From positions 930,001-994,000 of the forward strand of contig JAHQIY010000024.1 in assembly GCA_019054805.1 (NCBI GenBank): a DNA stretch of 64,000 bases. Direction: 5' to 3'. The DNA comes from Brachionus manjavacas (taxonomy: Eukaryota; Rotifera; Eurotatoria; Ploima; Brachionidae). The notes under the pieces are model-generated. The model did no database searches. It had not been told where the DNA came from and was given only the letters and a program-made list of their open reading frames with translations. Positions 33,205 to 45,289 of this stretch are shown piece by piece; positions within the stretch are counted from its first letter, which is position 1, and each line of letters begins with the position of its first letter. A program made the position numbers and the translations under genes.

Positions 33205-35345
33205 ATGGAAAATGCTAGCGCTGGATTTATGGTTCCAAAAGTGCCGACCAAGACTGATTCAAGCAAAGCGCATACTACATCAACGCCGTGCCATCACAAA
33301 CAAAGCTTTCTGCCGTCTCAAGTAACAAGTTCAATGCACGAATACTTTCTGAACGGCTCTGAAATAAACTCATCGCACAGTGCCAAAAGCGCGCCAATTC
33401 TTGGAAGTAATATGAACATAAACAATCTGTCCAACCCAGAAACACTAAACTATCAAAAAGTGCGCAAATTGTTCAGCGAAGCAGCTGAAAATACCGAAAA
33501 ATTAATCCGAGAAAAAGAGAACATTCTTCAACATCTAAAATCAATTGATTTGAATAAATACTCATTTCCGAACGAGTAAGTTATTTTAAAAAAGAAACAA
33601 AAAGCTAGTTCCATACCTAATTTTTTTCCCAAAGGAACAAGCCACGAACTGATTATACATATGCTAAATCGTAAGCAACGCTCATCCTTTTTATTCAAAT
33701 TTCAACTTTTATTTTTAGAAGCAGCTATTTAAAAGAATGCAAAGAATCGGCTAACGACAATGTTGTAATGCCTAATTTGTGCCGTCGTGCGCGCCGATCA
33801 CCGCAAAATTCTCTCAATCAAACAAATCCTGACGAATCGTCGGGAGTTTGTGGCACAATAAAGTCCTTGCTGAACAGGAGCACTGATGAAAAGCTAATCA
33901 CCAAAAGCCTTCAAATTGAACAAGTGGATGTCAAGCTTGAAAAAAGTCCTAGCATTTCAACGACCACCACCACGACCACAATATCTCATGGCCAAGCGCG
34001 CAGAAAAGCTCCTAGCAAATGCTGTTCATTTAAAATTCCTCTATTCTTGATCCTACTGGCTCCATTTTTGCTCTATGGCCTCAACAAACTGGACAAAAAA
34101 GAAAATCTATACCAAAGCATAAATGACAACTATCTGCACAAATACTTGGGTTTAAAGATTGACCAGGACAAGCTGGACTTGTACCGGGACCAAATGGACC
34201 TTGCGAGTGATAAAATTGAGCATTTTTTTACCAACTACATTCCCGAAGCGTTCTATTTGGTCAAAAATAAGACTAGCATGATTACGGACACAATAATTGA
34301 GTACAAAGACGCCACAGTCGGCGGATTTGACTTGGCGCGCAATTTTTTCAAAAACGAGGACTTGGTCGAGAGTCTGGAGGCGATCAAGAAAAAGATCTTT
34401 GACGAGACCGTGTCCACTCTCAAGGACACGAAAACAAATGATGCTCTGATCAGACAAGAGTTCGACCAAATTTTCAACTACACGCTGACCATCATGACCA
34501 ACAAGTTGGCCGATCATCTGGTTCAATCAAAGCAGAGCTACGAAACCGAGCTCAACCAAGTCAAACAAATGCTCACCGACTTGGATTCAAGATACCAAAA
34601 GTTGCTCAGCCAAATGCATCAATCGAAGCCAAGTGGCGGTGACAAGTCAAGCGAAGACATGGTCACGTTCAAAAAAATCGAAGAGTACATAAACAAATCA
34701 TTTTATTTGTACAATGCAGACAAGACTGGCATGACTGATTTTGCCAGCGAGTCTGTGGGCGGCTCTATTCTGTTCACCAGATGCACAGAGGACTATGTGG
34801 ACAATTCCAGATGGATCACGGTGCTGAATGTGCCAATAACGAGGATGTCAGTGTCGCCGCGGGTTGTCATCCAAGGCTCGATGCAGCCTGGCAATTGCTG
34901 GGCCTTCAAAGGCGCCAAAGCCGACCTTTTCATCAAACTAGCTGCCAGAATAATGCCGAGCTCGTTTTCGCTCGAGCACATACCCAAAGAGTTGTCCTTG
35001 ACCGGGCTCATTGATAGTGCTCCGCAGAATTTCTCCGTATACGGATATGAAAGCAAGGACTTGATCAATGACCATGCTAGACTGTTGCTTGGAAATTATC
35101 GCTATGACAATGAATCTCAGAACACACTGCAGTTTTTTAGTGTCCAGCATCAGTATGATAAGGCCATTTCGGTCGTTGAGCTTAAAATAGAGACCAATTC
35201 GGGCAACAAAGAGTTTACTTGTTTGTACAAGTTCAGGGTTCATGGCAAGTTGTTCAAGTTGGTTAAGGGCAGAGATGATGAACAAGCTGAAAACGATCCA
35301 AAAGATCAATTGCCAATTCAGGACGAGACTCAAAGCGAGGTTTAG
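33205..35345 (+). CDS. SUN-domain protein of the inner nuclear membrane
   Basis: Exons 33205-33575, 33635-33670 (36 bp) and 33719-35345 join in phase to 677 residues. SUN proteins span the inner nuclear membrane and bind KASH proteins in the perinuclear space to link nucleus and cytoskeleton (LINC complex). Here a Ser/Thr-rich nucleoplasmic region (1-239) precedes one membrane segment (about 240-259, IPLFLILLAPFLLYGL). A luminal coiled-coil region (about 265-455) follows, then the SUN domain (about 468-655) with DFASESVGGSILFTRC, SPRVVIQ, PGNCWAFKG, FSLEHIPK and LYKFRVHG. The TRC cysteine is at the position that pairs with KASH in SUN2. The architecture matches SUN1/SUN2/UNC-84 rather than the SUCO type. 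A 29-residue acidic tail after the domain is not a known SUN feature. Confidence 0.93.
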
Positions 35346-38300
35346 TCTATTCTTTTAGAATGCGATGAGCGTACCTTTTTTTTTTACTTTTTTTTCTAAT
35401 TTTTACATAACCACAAAAATATTTAATTTTCAGTTTAATTTGGAATTTATTATTATGGTTGTAAATATAGTTTCAATTAAAAAAAAAAATTAAAAATGTA
35501 TTGTCACAAATTTACTTATTTGATTTTAAAGTCTTTAATTTTCAGTATCTCTATAACAATTGAGGAGAAATATGATGCAACAAAAATATCCTTTTTTTTA
35601 AATAAAAATATATTTTCAAAGCCACGTGTAAATTTTATTTTTTTCTAAATTTGAATTTAAATTTGAAAAATTGAGTTGACATTGTTTACATACACCTGTA
35701 CTGCTATACTCTTAGTCTAATAGATTTTCATAATATAAAAAAAAATTTGAATTTAAAATTTAATTCTGATTTTAGTTTCGATTAACATTCAAAAAATAGG
35801 CAGAATATTAATAGTAATAAAAATATTAGTTAAAGCAATGAAAAGGGTTAAGTTTATGAAAGCGGGATATTGGCGGTATTTTTGTAGCTGAATGAATAAA
35901 AATTGTCTTTTTTATTATTCAGTTTGTATTAAAATTTTAACAAGCTTTGGTTATGGTGAATTTTGTGCGCCCCAACATTTGATTATGGCCAAAATTATTG
36001 TGATTTTTTTGCTAAAAGATTTGTGTGTCTCACATCTGTTTCCATTTCAGCGCCAAGTAAAAAGTTGGATGCTGGTTTTTCAAGCGATCTATGTCTAACT
36101 TTCATGAATTGCTGAAATTTTGGACATTTAGAGTTCGAAAATTTTTGTTAATTTTGTTAAAAATTTTTAAGCTCAAAACTTTTTTCTCTAAGTTTATACA
36201 TGGTTTAAAATTGCAGCATCATTTTATTTATTTAGTGTGTTACAATTTTAGAGAGAAAAATTTAACTTGGCTTATTTTTTGAAATAATTTGATGACCAGT
36301 GCTGGTCATTTGAAGTTTTAAAATTTTTTACGCTAAATCCTTGTTTAGAAATTCAAGTTCCGGAAATTCGAACTTAGTTTCTAATTTTTGACTTGAAATT
36401 CGTCAACTACGTCCCTTGGAACCCTAATTTCATTTTTTTCGGAGGCTCGAAAAAAAAATTTATACCCAGTGGTCTAAAATTAATTTACAATTTAAAAAGT
36501 TTTAGATCTTTTAGATCCAATTACTCGATGATGAAATTTAAATACTCTTTAAAATCTTAAATATTCTGAAAGATCTTAATATTTTATATACTCTGGCTTA
36601 TATTGACGAAAAGGATGTGTCAAGTTTTATCATTGAAAAAAAGGCAAAAAAACCTTAACTTTTTTCACTTGAATCTTTAGTAGTCCCCAAAGACACCACT
36701 AATTTAGGGAAAGCGAAAAATTTTAAATAGTTTTACTAAAATTCAAACCAAAGCTCATAAGAAATTAATATGCAACCAAGTCCAAAATTTATCTGTTCTC
36801 GCACTAATAGCTTGGGGTTTTTCGCCAGAAAAATATTATTGAGGCGGAAACTTTTTTCAACAAGGTCTGGAATGGAGGAATCTGAAAGTGAAATTTTCTT
36901 AGTCAATTTAAGAACAAGCAAATTGGTGAACAATTTGAAAAACCATTGTTTTGAATTTCTGGAACTTAAATTATTGTAAATAATGGCTCACAGCGTGGTA
37001 GTTAAAAAATATCACAATGCTATGGAAAAGGAATAATAAAAGTTTTTTGAGTAAATTTTGTTTTGTTTTAATTTTTTTTTATTTGACAGACGTATTTGAA
37101 TTTTGTTGATTTTTAAAACTTTAAAAATTGATAAAAATAAAAAAATTTAAAATTCTATGTATAGTATTCTCTTTATCTTTATTATAATGTTGTATTTTAT
37201 TTTAAGGTACGGATTTTGATGGCAAATAAATTTAAGATAAGAAGAAAATTTTATTAGAAAATCTAAAATTTTTTGATATTTATTTTATTTGTTGGGATAA
37301 TAATTTAATGGAAAAAATACATCGCAAGCCATTTAGTCTTACTTTTTGAAAAATTGTAATTAATCATGAAGCCTGAATCAAAAGAGTTTCCTATTTCTCT
37401 TCAAATTAGTCTAAATATTTTTGTATTGAAAAGTTTATTTTCTGAACAGAACCATTTATGGACAAAAAAATAATCCATTGGATTTTACTTTTTGAATTAT
37501 AAACAATCTGTCAGTTTTAAAAATAAATTTAAGAATTTTTATCTTTAAAGTTGTCATGAAAAAAAGGAAGTCGAAAATCAATTCAATTAATTTGATTGAC
37601 AAAATTTGCAACTTTTTTTCTATTCATAAAAATCAGGACTCACAGCATTTGTTAAAAAATAATTCTGAATAGTTATTTTTATTCGTTATTAAAAACTCAT
37701 CCAATAAAAATTTCACTGGAAAATTATTTCCCTTAATTTTATACACTTATTTATAAATTATAATAGCCACAGATTATTATATTTAAAAAAAATACAATCT
37801 AAAATAAGCGTTAAAAATTTTTACGGTAAATTTAATAGAAAAATGTGAATTTAGTCAAGAAATGATAGTACATGCAAATATTAGCAAACTAAACATTTGG
37901 CATCAATATAAAAAGATATACTCCATTTTAATCTCTTTATTTTTTTGTAAATGTTATCGAGTTTGTAATATTTTTTATAAAAATAAAAATCGTTTATCAA
38001 ATAATGAAATAAAAGCAAACTAAAAATCTGTCCATCTTAAGTTTGAATGAAAATCTTTTTAAAAATTTTTATTTTTATTTTGCAAAAAAAAATAATCTTA
38101 ATAAAATTAAAAAATCAATTTATTTCCACAAAATAGCTTCACACGCAAGTTCTGAAGTATATTTTTTGACTTTTAAAAATAAAAAATTATAAATTGTGAT
38201 AATAATTAAAAATTAAAAACATTTTTGAATTTTTTAAATTAAATTTTTAGTTTAGCTTTTTTTAAAAAGAAAGGACTCAAAAAGTAAAAAAATTTAAATT

Positions 38301-38689
38301 TTGAAATTGAGTTTAACAAAAGAGTAAATTATGCAAACATGTTATGTCGGAGTCTAAGAAGATCAAATGATCAAAATTTTTTGAGAAAAACCAACAAAAG
38401 CTGCTGGTTTTAGATGAACAGATTGACCACATTATATAGAATACTTTACCTCAGTAAAATACTAGTTCTATCAAATGTAAAATGTTTAGCTGATAATCTC
38501 CCCGTCAACTGAAAATTTTAATGTAGCATTGAGAAGGAATGTGACAATTCATCATTGTTTTTTTCGAAAAAAAAACATCGATGTTACATTTAAAAATAGT
38601 ATTTTTTTAAATGGGCTTAGGATGAATATTTATATAATTCAATTGAATCGAAAATAAAAGTGTCATACCCATTTGATGGGTCGATTGAA
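35346..38689. other. Large AT-rich intergenic region
   Basis: AATAAA appears at about 35600 in T-rich flank. Frames at 35892-36282 and 36736-36979 (both strands) show no domain and I do not call them genes. Nothing else is visible. Confidence 0.45.
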
Positions 38690-38880
38690 TTCACTTATTA
38701 ATGAATAATAAAAAAGTCGTATTATTTTCAATTCTTCTACAAAAATGATAAAAATCTAAATATCGTTTGATTAGCCTATGCTGATAACACTCAAGATTTT
38801 ATTTACCCATCTCAATATTTAACTTTTGATAATCTTCAGTTTTTGTTACTGGAGCTTTTTTTTTGGGGAAAAAAATTTTC
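38690..38880 (+). pseudogene. Probable reverse-transcriptase scrap
   Basis: LAYADNTQDFIYPSQYLTFD resembles the catalytic YADD.Q.F region of a LINE, with the second Asp changed to Asn. It is followed by F..LQ.LL..L. It is short and without further context. Confidence 0.45.
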
Positions 38881-39872
38881 AGAGTTTTGTTTTTTTTTCA
38901 CATGTAGAGTTAGGATGATTAATTAAAATTCAAATAATTTAAAATTCCATTTTAAAACAAATTCAATTAATTGATTTAAATTTATTTACCTTTGTCAAAA
39001 AAAGTTTACTCAAACAAAATTAAAATTCAAAATCGATGCATTTTAAGATCATTTATTTAAATTTGGGATAATTTATTAAAAGTCAAGTGCAAAAGTATTA
39101 ATTAATTTTGTTCCATTTTGTTAAGATGATCAAGATTGCATAGAAAAATTGGTGCTTAAAAATGTGATAAAATCGTATCTAGATCCTAAATCATGTCGGA
39201 GAATGTAGTCTGTGATTTTTGGTTAATTAGAAGCTTGCATTCGTTTCATATGAGGCTAATTTTATGCAAGTGTACAAAGCGGGAAAACAGTGCTGAAAAA
39301 TTATTCATTCAGAATTTAATTTACTAAACTGGAACATATCCCGAGGAAGTAATCGGGATTAAAGTAGAGGTCGCTATTTGACAGACTAAATAGGACTTGA
39401 TATCGGATATAAAATAGTTTATTCAATTCAAGTTCTAGTTTAGCGACAAAAGACTCATAAATATTCCATTATTGACGGTTCATAAACAAAAGCAAAGTCT
39501 TAAAGGTTGTTTATTCAAATTGTCTTTGACTAGAACATTTTTGAATAGCTGTCAATAGCTAGAGCTCTCCATTTCAATCGGCATTCATTAACAGTTCATT
39601 TGAGACGCTCTTTATTTGTTTTAAATTTAATAAAAAAGTTAAACTAAATTAAATATTTAAGGTTTTAATTTAAGTAATTGGAATCTTTGTGCAAATAATG
39701 TCATGTTAAAGATCAATTTTGGCCCAATTTTAATTTCTAGTTGATTGTCGTTTAGATTCACGTTATCTACAAAATGCTTGGCGTACTTCCTTCAAATCGC
39801 TTCAAATTGCTTATTGAGCACGACTAGAGATGCATTGGAGATAGATGTTATCATGCGATAAGTAGAGTGAGC
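38881..39872. other. AT-rich intergenic DNA
   Basis: A short frame MLGVLPSNRFKLLIEHD at 39774 is too short to call. No feature recognised. Confidence 0.45.
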
Positions 39873-39928
39873 GTCTTAGTTGTTCTTGGTTGCTCTTAGT
39901 TGCTCTTAGCTGCTCTTAGCTGCTCTTG
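39873..39928. repeat. 10-bp tandem repeat (CTCTTAGTTG)
   Basis: About five and a half units of CTCTTAG(T/C)TG follow each other with one or two changes per unit. Confidence 0.85.
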
Positions 39929-40049
39929 ACCCCTTCCACTAATGGAAGTGTGACCTAGGCAGGACTTTTTTTGCTCTAAAAGCTTTTTCTTCCTATTTAA
40001 ATTAAAGACAAACACAAAATTTTTTTTTGTTTTTATTTTTCTAAAACAG

Positions 40050-40235
40050 GTTGATTCTAGAGATTTGAGTTACACAACACATTCCGAATTAGCTGATTTA
40101 GAAAAACATCTTAAGTGTTCAAAAATAGCCACAAGTGATTGGAAAAATGTGTCAAAACAACTTGTAAAGAGACTTAATAAAACACGAATTTTAATTAAAG
40201 GCTTAAAATTTTTTATTAATTTTGTGTTTCGCTAA
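40050..40235 (+). other. Orphan candidate exon
   Basis: A polypyrimidine-rich acceptor (TTTTTATTTTTCTAAAACAG) is followed by 61 open codons ending in TAA. They read VDSRDLSYTTHSELADLEKH, KCSKIATSDWKNVSKQLVKR and onward. G+C is higher than in the flanks. No start, no upstream partner exon and no recognised domain were found. It may be the last exon of an unseen gene or a chance frame. Confidence 0.3.
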
Positions 40236-40284
40236 GAAAACAAAGAATAAAAGAAGAGAAAGCTTGAGGCCAGTGTATTCCACG

Positions 40285-40304
40285 GAGAGAGAGAGAGAGA
40301 GAGA
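40285..40304. repeat. (GA)n microsatellite
   Basis: Ten uninterrupted GA units. Confidence 0.95.
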
Positions 40305-40307
40305 AAG

Positions 40308-42466
40308 GTTTGACTTGAAATAAATTAGAAACGACAATTTGACATTTTTTTCCGCACTCGATATCCACTCATCGTCCATTTGTTTAGCTTGTTTCCTACC
40401 TAAACACAAAATAAACATTGGATTTAATATTTAATTAAACCACTTAAAGGATTAAATTTGTTTTTATTAGTCCTGATGTTTTCCTGTGCTCTTCTATATT
40501 TACCTTAAATAAATCACTAGTCAGGCTCAAGTATGTGATTAAATTTTTCCCAATCTGCATGCCGCCATACTCCACAATTACCTGCATTCAAGTATTTTTT
40601 TTCTTTTTTTAATTAACAACGTTCGGTATAAATTAACTTGTTTGCTTGTGTACTGGTCCATGAGAAAATCACTCTAAGTCAAAGTCAAAAACGATTCTTT
40701 TTTTTATATCCTTTAAAATAAACTTTAAAAAAAAAGCAATATTTTACTCGAGGATTTTATTTTTTTAATAGTAAAAGTTAATTGTGTTCATATTGTAAAT
40801 GTGTTTTAATTACTATGGTAAATACAAAAAATTGGAAAAAAATATTACTTTGATGTTTTTATTAAGTATTAATTAAATTACTAATAGAAGGTCAAAAAGT
40901 TGCTTTGATTAAACACTCAGAGAATTACTATTTATTCGTGTTGTTTTAATTAAACTTTTTTTTTGACTCCGATTCAATTAATATTGGCGCTTATTCAAGA
41001 TAAAAAAGCGCAAAAGTCAACAAGCTAAAAAGTCTTAACAATAGTGATCGATGTCAAGGAGTCATAGTATTTTTGTTTATGAAAAATGGGAATCAATTTC
41101 GGACAGATTAAATGGTGCATGATCCACTAATAGGTCTAAATTAGAATTTTTTAGTATAAAAAAAAGAAAATATTTTGTTTAAAGTTATTTTAATAAAGAG
41201 CATTTTAAATTTGATCACTTTTGGAAAAGAAAATTTTCGAAATTATAAATATTACAACTTTTTTATGCTAAAAAAAAAGTTAACAAGTATTTTAGTATTT
41301 TTCAAAAAAAAATTTTTCTGATATTTTCAAATTTAAGTTAGTTTTTCTGGGAAAAGATCTTTTTTAAAATTTTTACCTAATCTCTTTTTTAAGCCAAAAA
41401 TAGAATGAATCAAAGTCCGATTTTTTCTAAAAAAATTTTTCGATTTTTCAATTTTTTTCGTCATTAGTCAAAATATATTTTACGAAATAAAAAAAAAAAT
41501 ATATTTTAATTAAAAGAGTTTATTTCGAATTTGGGTTTAAAATAAAAAGTAGTGGTCCAGAAAGAACTTGATACGTGTGTAATTGATTTTATTAAATTAA
41601 AAAAAAATAGTCAAAATTTAGATAGAATTGTAATCTGCACTTACACTTGGTCCAAAACTAAAAGCAAGGCAGTTGGTTCAGTTCAATCTCTAAATAATTT
41701 TAGACTAGAAAGAATAACAAGAATGATGTTAAAACTTTAGCTTTTGACATTAACTGAGTTCACATAATTGACTATCACATAGTTTTTTGTAAAAAATCAA
41801 AGCAACAAATAAATATTTATAGATTTTAAACTATTTTGAAAAAAAAATTTTTTTAAATAATTTATTTTGAATTGGAATTAAATGAAAAAATTAAAAAAAA
41901 GTTTTTTTTCTCCCTATTCCCTCCTAATGGGACCATAGGGTCATAAAAAACATTTTGATACCATTTAATTTTTTGGTGCAAAATCAAAGTGATAAATAAT
42001 TTTTTAATTAATTTATTTAGAATTGGCATTAAATGAAAAAATATCATTAAATTTTTATTTTTGCAAAACAAAGTAAAAAAGACTTTTTTATAGATTTAAA
42101 ACTATTTTGAACAATTAATCTATTAAAAATTGGTCTTGATTTAATAAATAAACCAAATTTTTTGATGTAATTTTTTTGGTGCCAAGTCAAAGTAACAAAA
42201 GAGACTTGGGTAGATTTCAGAATATTTTGGAAAAGTAATTTTTGAATCAGTTTATTAGATAATCAAAATTGGCATTAAATAAAAATAAGTAAATAAATAA
42301 ATAAATTAGTATCGAGTGTGAGTTGATAAGAGCTTAGCTCATGAGGCTCAGAGCCTTATTTGTAACTAAATAGGTATAATGAGATTTGTTCTAGCTGAAG
42401 AGCTAGTATTTGTACAAGAGGCATTATCAGGCCTGTCTTATTTGCCTAAAGACTTAATAAGTTGGC
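40308..42466. other. AT-rich intergenic DNA
   Basis: Between about 41820 and 42300 a block of about 150 bp recurs three times in decayed form, marked by TTTTTGGTG(C)(A/C)AA(A/G)TCAAAGT and AATTGG(A/C)ATTAAAT. No gene is visible. Confidence 0.45.
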
Positions 42467-42473
42467 TATAAAA
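42467..42473 (+). promoter_or_regulatory. TATA box of a possible upstream promoter
   Basis: GGCTATAAAAGCCGG is a strong TATA context within a local GC-richer block. A start near 42500 would give a transcript containing the small frame at 42512. A donor-like GTGAGC at 42999 could join it to the acceptor at 43450 of the death-domain gene. Confidence 0.45.
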
Positions 42474-42511
42474 GCCGGACTGAATTTGGATACAAGTCAT
42501 CTGTTTGCCGA

Positions 42512-42631
42512 ATGGATCACAGTGGGGCCATTAAAAATGGCAAACATTCGGTTCGTGTGTTTCATGCAAATAGAAATGTGTGCACCTGTCAAATTGCGAA
42601 ATTTGCTCGACTTCGGAGCACATGCAACTGA
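42512..42631 (+). CDS. Candidate 39-residue small open frame
   Basis: ATG to TGA encodes MDHSGAIKNGKHSVRVFHAN and continues with a Cys- and Arg-rich second half (VCTCQI, ARLRSTCN). It begins about 40 bp after the TATA box and is much richer in G+C than neighbouring DNA. There is no homology I recognise and no signal peptide. It could equally be part of a non-coding leader exon. Confidence 0.25.
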   Translation: MDHSGAIKNGKHSVRVFHANRNVCTCQIAKFARLRSTCN

Positions 42632-43026
42632 ATGAGTAAATATTAAAGTTTATCTTTGACTAAATCTGGGGGAAATTTGACATCAGGTAAATGAATCATT
42701 AATAATCGATTTAAGATAAGTCGAGTCAAAATGCGAAATAAATTCGGCCAAAATGGCACAATTTTTCTTTCCTGCTCTAAATGCGATCGATAAAGATTCA
42801 GAAAGTACCGAATTCAAAAGAAATTTGCCAAATTAGAGATTAAAAAAAGAGATTTGGACAAAAATTTATTTATTAAAAAGTCAATAGAGTAAAATTATTA
42901 ATTTTGTGCGCTCGCTTGTTTTCTTAGAGCCAATATTAAATTCTTGAAATCAAAGCCGCTCGGAAACAATTGCCGATGCGTGTTTTCAAAGAATCTAGGT
43001 GAGCAGTGTGTGTGTGTGTGTGAGTG

Positions 43027-43034
43027 TATAAATA
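43027..43034 (+). promoter_or_regulatory. TATA box of the death-domain gene
   Basis: TATAAATA follows a (TG)n run at 43006-43024. The distance to the ATG (466 bp) is long, so a spliced leader is likely. TTCTTGTTATTTTAG ending at 43450 is a good acceptor. Confidence 0.5.
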
Positions 43035-43109
43035 GCATTTGATTTAGTTTTTTAGTCTAAGAAGAAGCGAAGAAGATCAGGTTGTTGTGGATTCCGATTC
43101 GGAATTTGT

Positions 43110-43119
43110 GTCACGTGAT
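43110..43119 (+). promoter_or_regulatory. E-box / CLEAR-like site
   Basis: GTCACGTGAT contains the palindrome CACGTG in the extended context preferred by MITF/TFE-type bHLH-zip factors. It lies about 80 bp after the TATA box of the death-domain gene. Confidence 0.4.
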
Positions 43120-43472
43120 TTAATCTTGCAAGCAGGTGATTGAATTTCAAAGTAGCTGACACAGATTTCACGCTTGGAACCGCAGCAAATTATACACTTT
43201 GCTGTTGTTGTTCTAACTGAACATTCTAAATCATTAGAGAACTAATGATACGCTTGAAATACGTGTCTAAGATAACAAATTTGGTGTAATAAATCAACAG
43301 GATTATTTTGGCATGAAATAACTTATCATTAAAATTTTTTTTTTTTCTAATTAAAGTCTAGTTACCTAGTAACTGGTATAAATAAGAAACAAAATGGAAA
43401 AAATAGAAAAAACGAGCTTAATTTTCATTATTTTTTTCTTGTTATTTTAGAATTTAATTTCAAAATATCAGC

Positions 43473-43490
43473 ATGAGCAAACCGGAGTGA
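43473..43490 (+). promoter_or_regulatory. Micro upstream open frame before the death-domain gene
   Basis: ATG AGC AAA CCG GAG TGA ends two bases before the main ATG at 43493 and is in another frame. Such a close stop usually damps translation or relies on reinitiation. Confidence 0.5.
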
Positions 43491-43492
43491 AA

Positions 43493-44316
43493 ATGTTCAA
43501 TGACGAAAAAATTCCTCTCGTCAAGCCAATACAATCAATTCAAAATTTTCTACCTGACCGAGTAAATTGACTTTTTTTCTAAACTCTAATTTAATTAATA
43601 AAATTTTTCAACAATTTTTCTTTTTTTTACCAAAGAATCGAGCTGGTCTAAAGCGAAAGCTTTTCGACGGCCCAGACGAGACAGATTCTTGCCATGAGGC
43701 GAAAAGACCGGCAGCTAGACTCGTTGGTGAACGCGAGCTGGACGACAGAGCCCTGTGGATCATTGCCAACGAGTACGAGCCGCTTGATGACTGGAAATCT
43801 GTGGCAAAATGCTTGGCACTTTCTAGTCAAGACATTCTGCTGATTGAGCACAAGCACCCTGATTTATTGGAACGGTTTTATCAAATGTTGGTCAGGTGGC
43901 GTCTCAGACAACCAGAAAATTGCAATTGGAATTTTTTCTCCAAGAAAATTTGCCAAAAATTGAGCAAGCCTATTTGGCATGGTGCAAAAAAGGACCCTTT
44001 GGTTTATTTTAACGAAATAGCTGAACAAAAGTCCATCGAGAATGTGAGACTTAATGAAAAGGTTATGTGGCATGTGTCCGACTTTATGTGCGAACATTGG
44101 AAATCAATTGGAAGATATCTTGGTCTCAGAGAGTCCACATTGATTCAAATCGAGTCAAAGTACCTGTCTGTGGACGGTCTAAGAGAGTGCTGCTACCAAA
44201 TGATGTTGACTTGGTCTCAGCAATTTAGCTCTGAAGCATTTGTTAAAACTTTTTCTATCAAACTAATTGAAATGAATTTTAATTTTTATGCCAAGGAATT
44301 GTTGGAATTTTTCTGA
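43493..44316 (+). CDS. Small protein with two death domains
   Basis: Exons 43493-43561 and 43636-44316 (74-bp intron, phase 0) encode 249 residues. After about 58 residues of basic and acidic linker (with KRKLF, a possible nuclear signal) comes a death domain at about 60-132. Its marks are ALWIIANEYEPLDDWKSVAK, LALSSQDILLIE and YQMLVRWR. A second, more diverged death domain lies at about 161-236 (VSDFMCEHWKSIGRYLGLRE, QIESKY, CCYQMMLTW). Death domains are six-helix bundles that assemble with each other in apoptosis and innate immune signalling. No enzymatic, receptor or membrane part is present, so it may act as an adaptor or decoy. I know no named orthologue with only this layout. The frame also opens upstream through the intron, but the spliced start uses the only clean ATG. 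Confidence 0.85.
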
Positions 44317-44500
44317 GTTTTTTTTTCCTTTTTTTATTTTTTAATTTGTGTTGTTCAATTTTTATTCGAATCCTTATCAAAAACGTCCACTTAAAATTTG
44401 TATATAGGTTTATTATTTTTTTGTTTATTTATTTATCATTTATTTTTATGTTTATTTTACCGTCCAATCAAAGTAAATGTGTATAATTATTGTTTATATG

Positions 44501-44506
44501 AATAAA
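44501..44506 (+). terminator. Poly(A) signal of the death-domain gene
   Basis: AATAAA about 185 bp after the stop, in a region where T-rich sequence follows. Confidence 0.5.
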
Positions 44507-45189
44507 ATTTGATTTAAATAATATTTTGTTTTTATTTTTTGCTCACATGACAAATTACTTGTTTAATTGGAAAAAATGCGAAAAAAATTTTAAAATACCT
44601 TGAGACTGATAAGAGAGTTGATAATTTTCAGCAACATTAGTATAAAAAAAATCATGACAATCTATTGCATGCAATTATTTAGATAATATTATTTAAAAAA
44701 AATATAAAGTTTGCCTAGAATTAAAACAAAACAAATATAAATATTTGATAAAGTAACTAAGGATTTTAATTTTAAAATCAAAATGTCTTTGATTTTTATT
44801 AAATAATTTGACAAATAAAAATAATCAAGCAATTTAAATCATATAGGTGGAGATAAGAATTTTTTTTCTAAATCAATATTTATTAAAATAAAATAATTTT
44901 TTTGCCGAAATTTAGATATCTGTATTTAATGAATCTTTCAAATAAATAAAACTGTTAATTAAGCCAAATGCTTAAGCCTATTAAGCCAAATCGATTATAA
45001 ATATTTGCAGTTTCCTTTGATAATTATTTTTAATTATGATTTGTTTGTGTTGAAAATTTAATTTTTTGTAATTATAGGTGGAACTAACAGTGATTAGTTG
45101 GTTTATAGATTTTTTTTGCGACATAAAATTTCAGTTCATTCTGAAAAGAAGCATTAACTTAAAGCAGATAAACATCCAGATGAAAAAAT
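44507..45189. other. AT-rich intergenic DNA
   Basis: No feature recognised. Confidence 0.5.
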
Positions 45190-45289
45190 TAATTTAATTT
45201 CTTTTACATTTTATTTAATTTTCCTTTAATTTTTAATTTATTTTTGTTTATTTTTTAAATCTAAAGGAGCTTAAGCTCGGTACAGTTAA
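45190..45289 (+). mobile_element. LINE-A 3' end scrap
   Basis: A T-rich stretch with TTTTATTT words ends in AAAGGAGCTTAAGCTCGGTA followed by CAG, the LINE-A terminal signature, but without the AAATAAATAAA tail. Confidence 0.6.

Noticed and set aside
34152-34526. Antisense frames inside the SUN gene
   Set aside because: Opposite strand of a well-supported coding exon; no motif.
35892-36282. Two hydrophobic plus-strand frames
   Set aside because: Low-complexity AT-rich translation (F, I, K, L), no splice context or domain.
36736-36979. Overlapping frames on both strands
   Set aside because: Mutually antisense, no family recognised, composition as in surrounding DNA.
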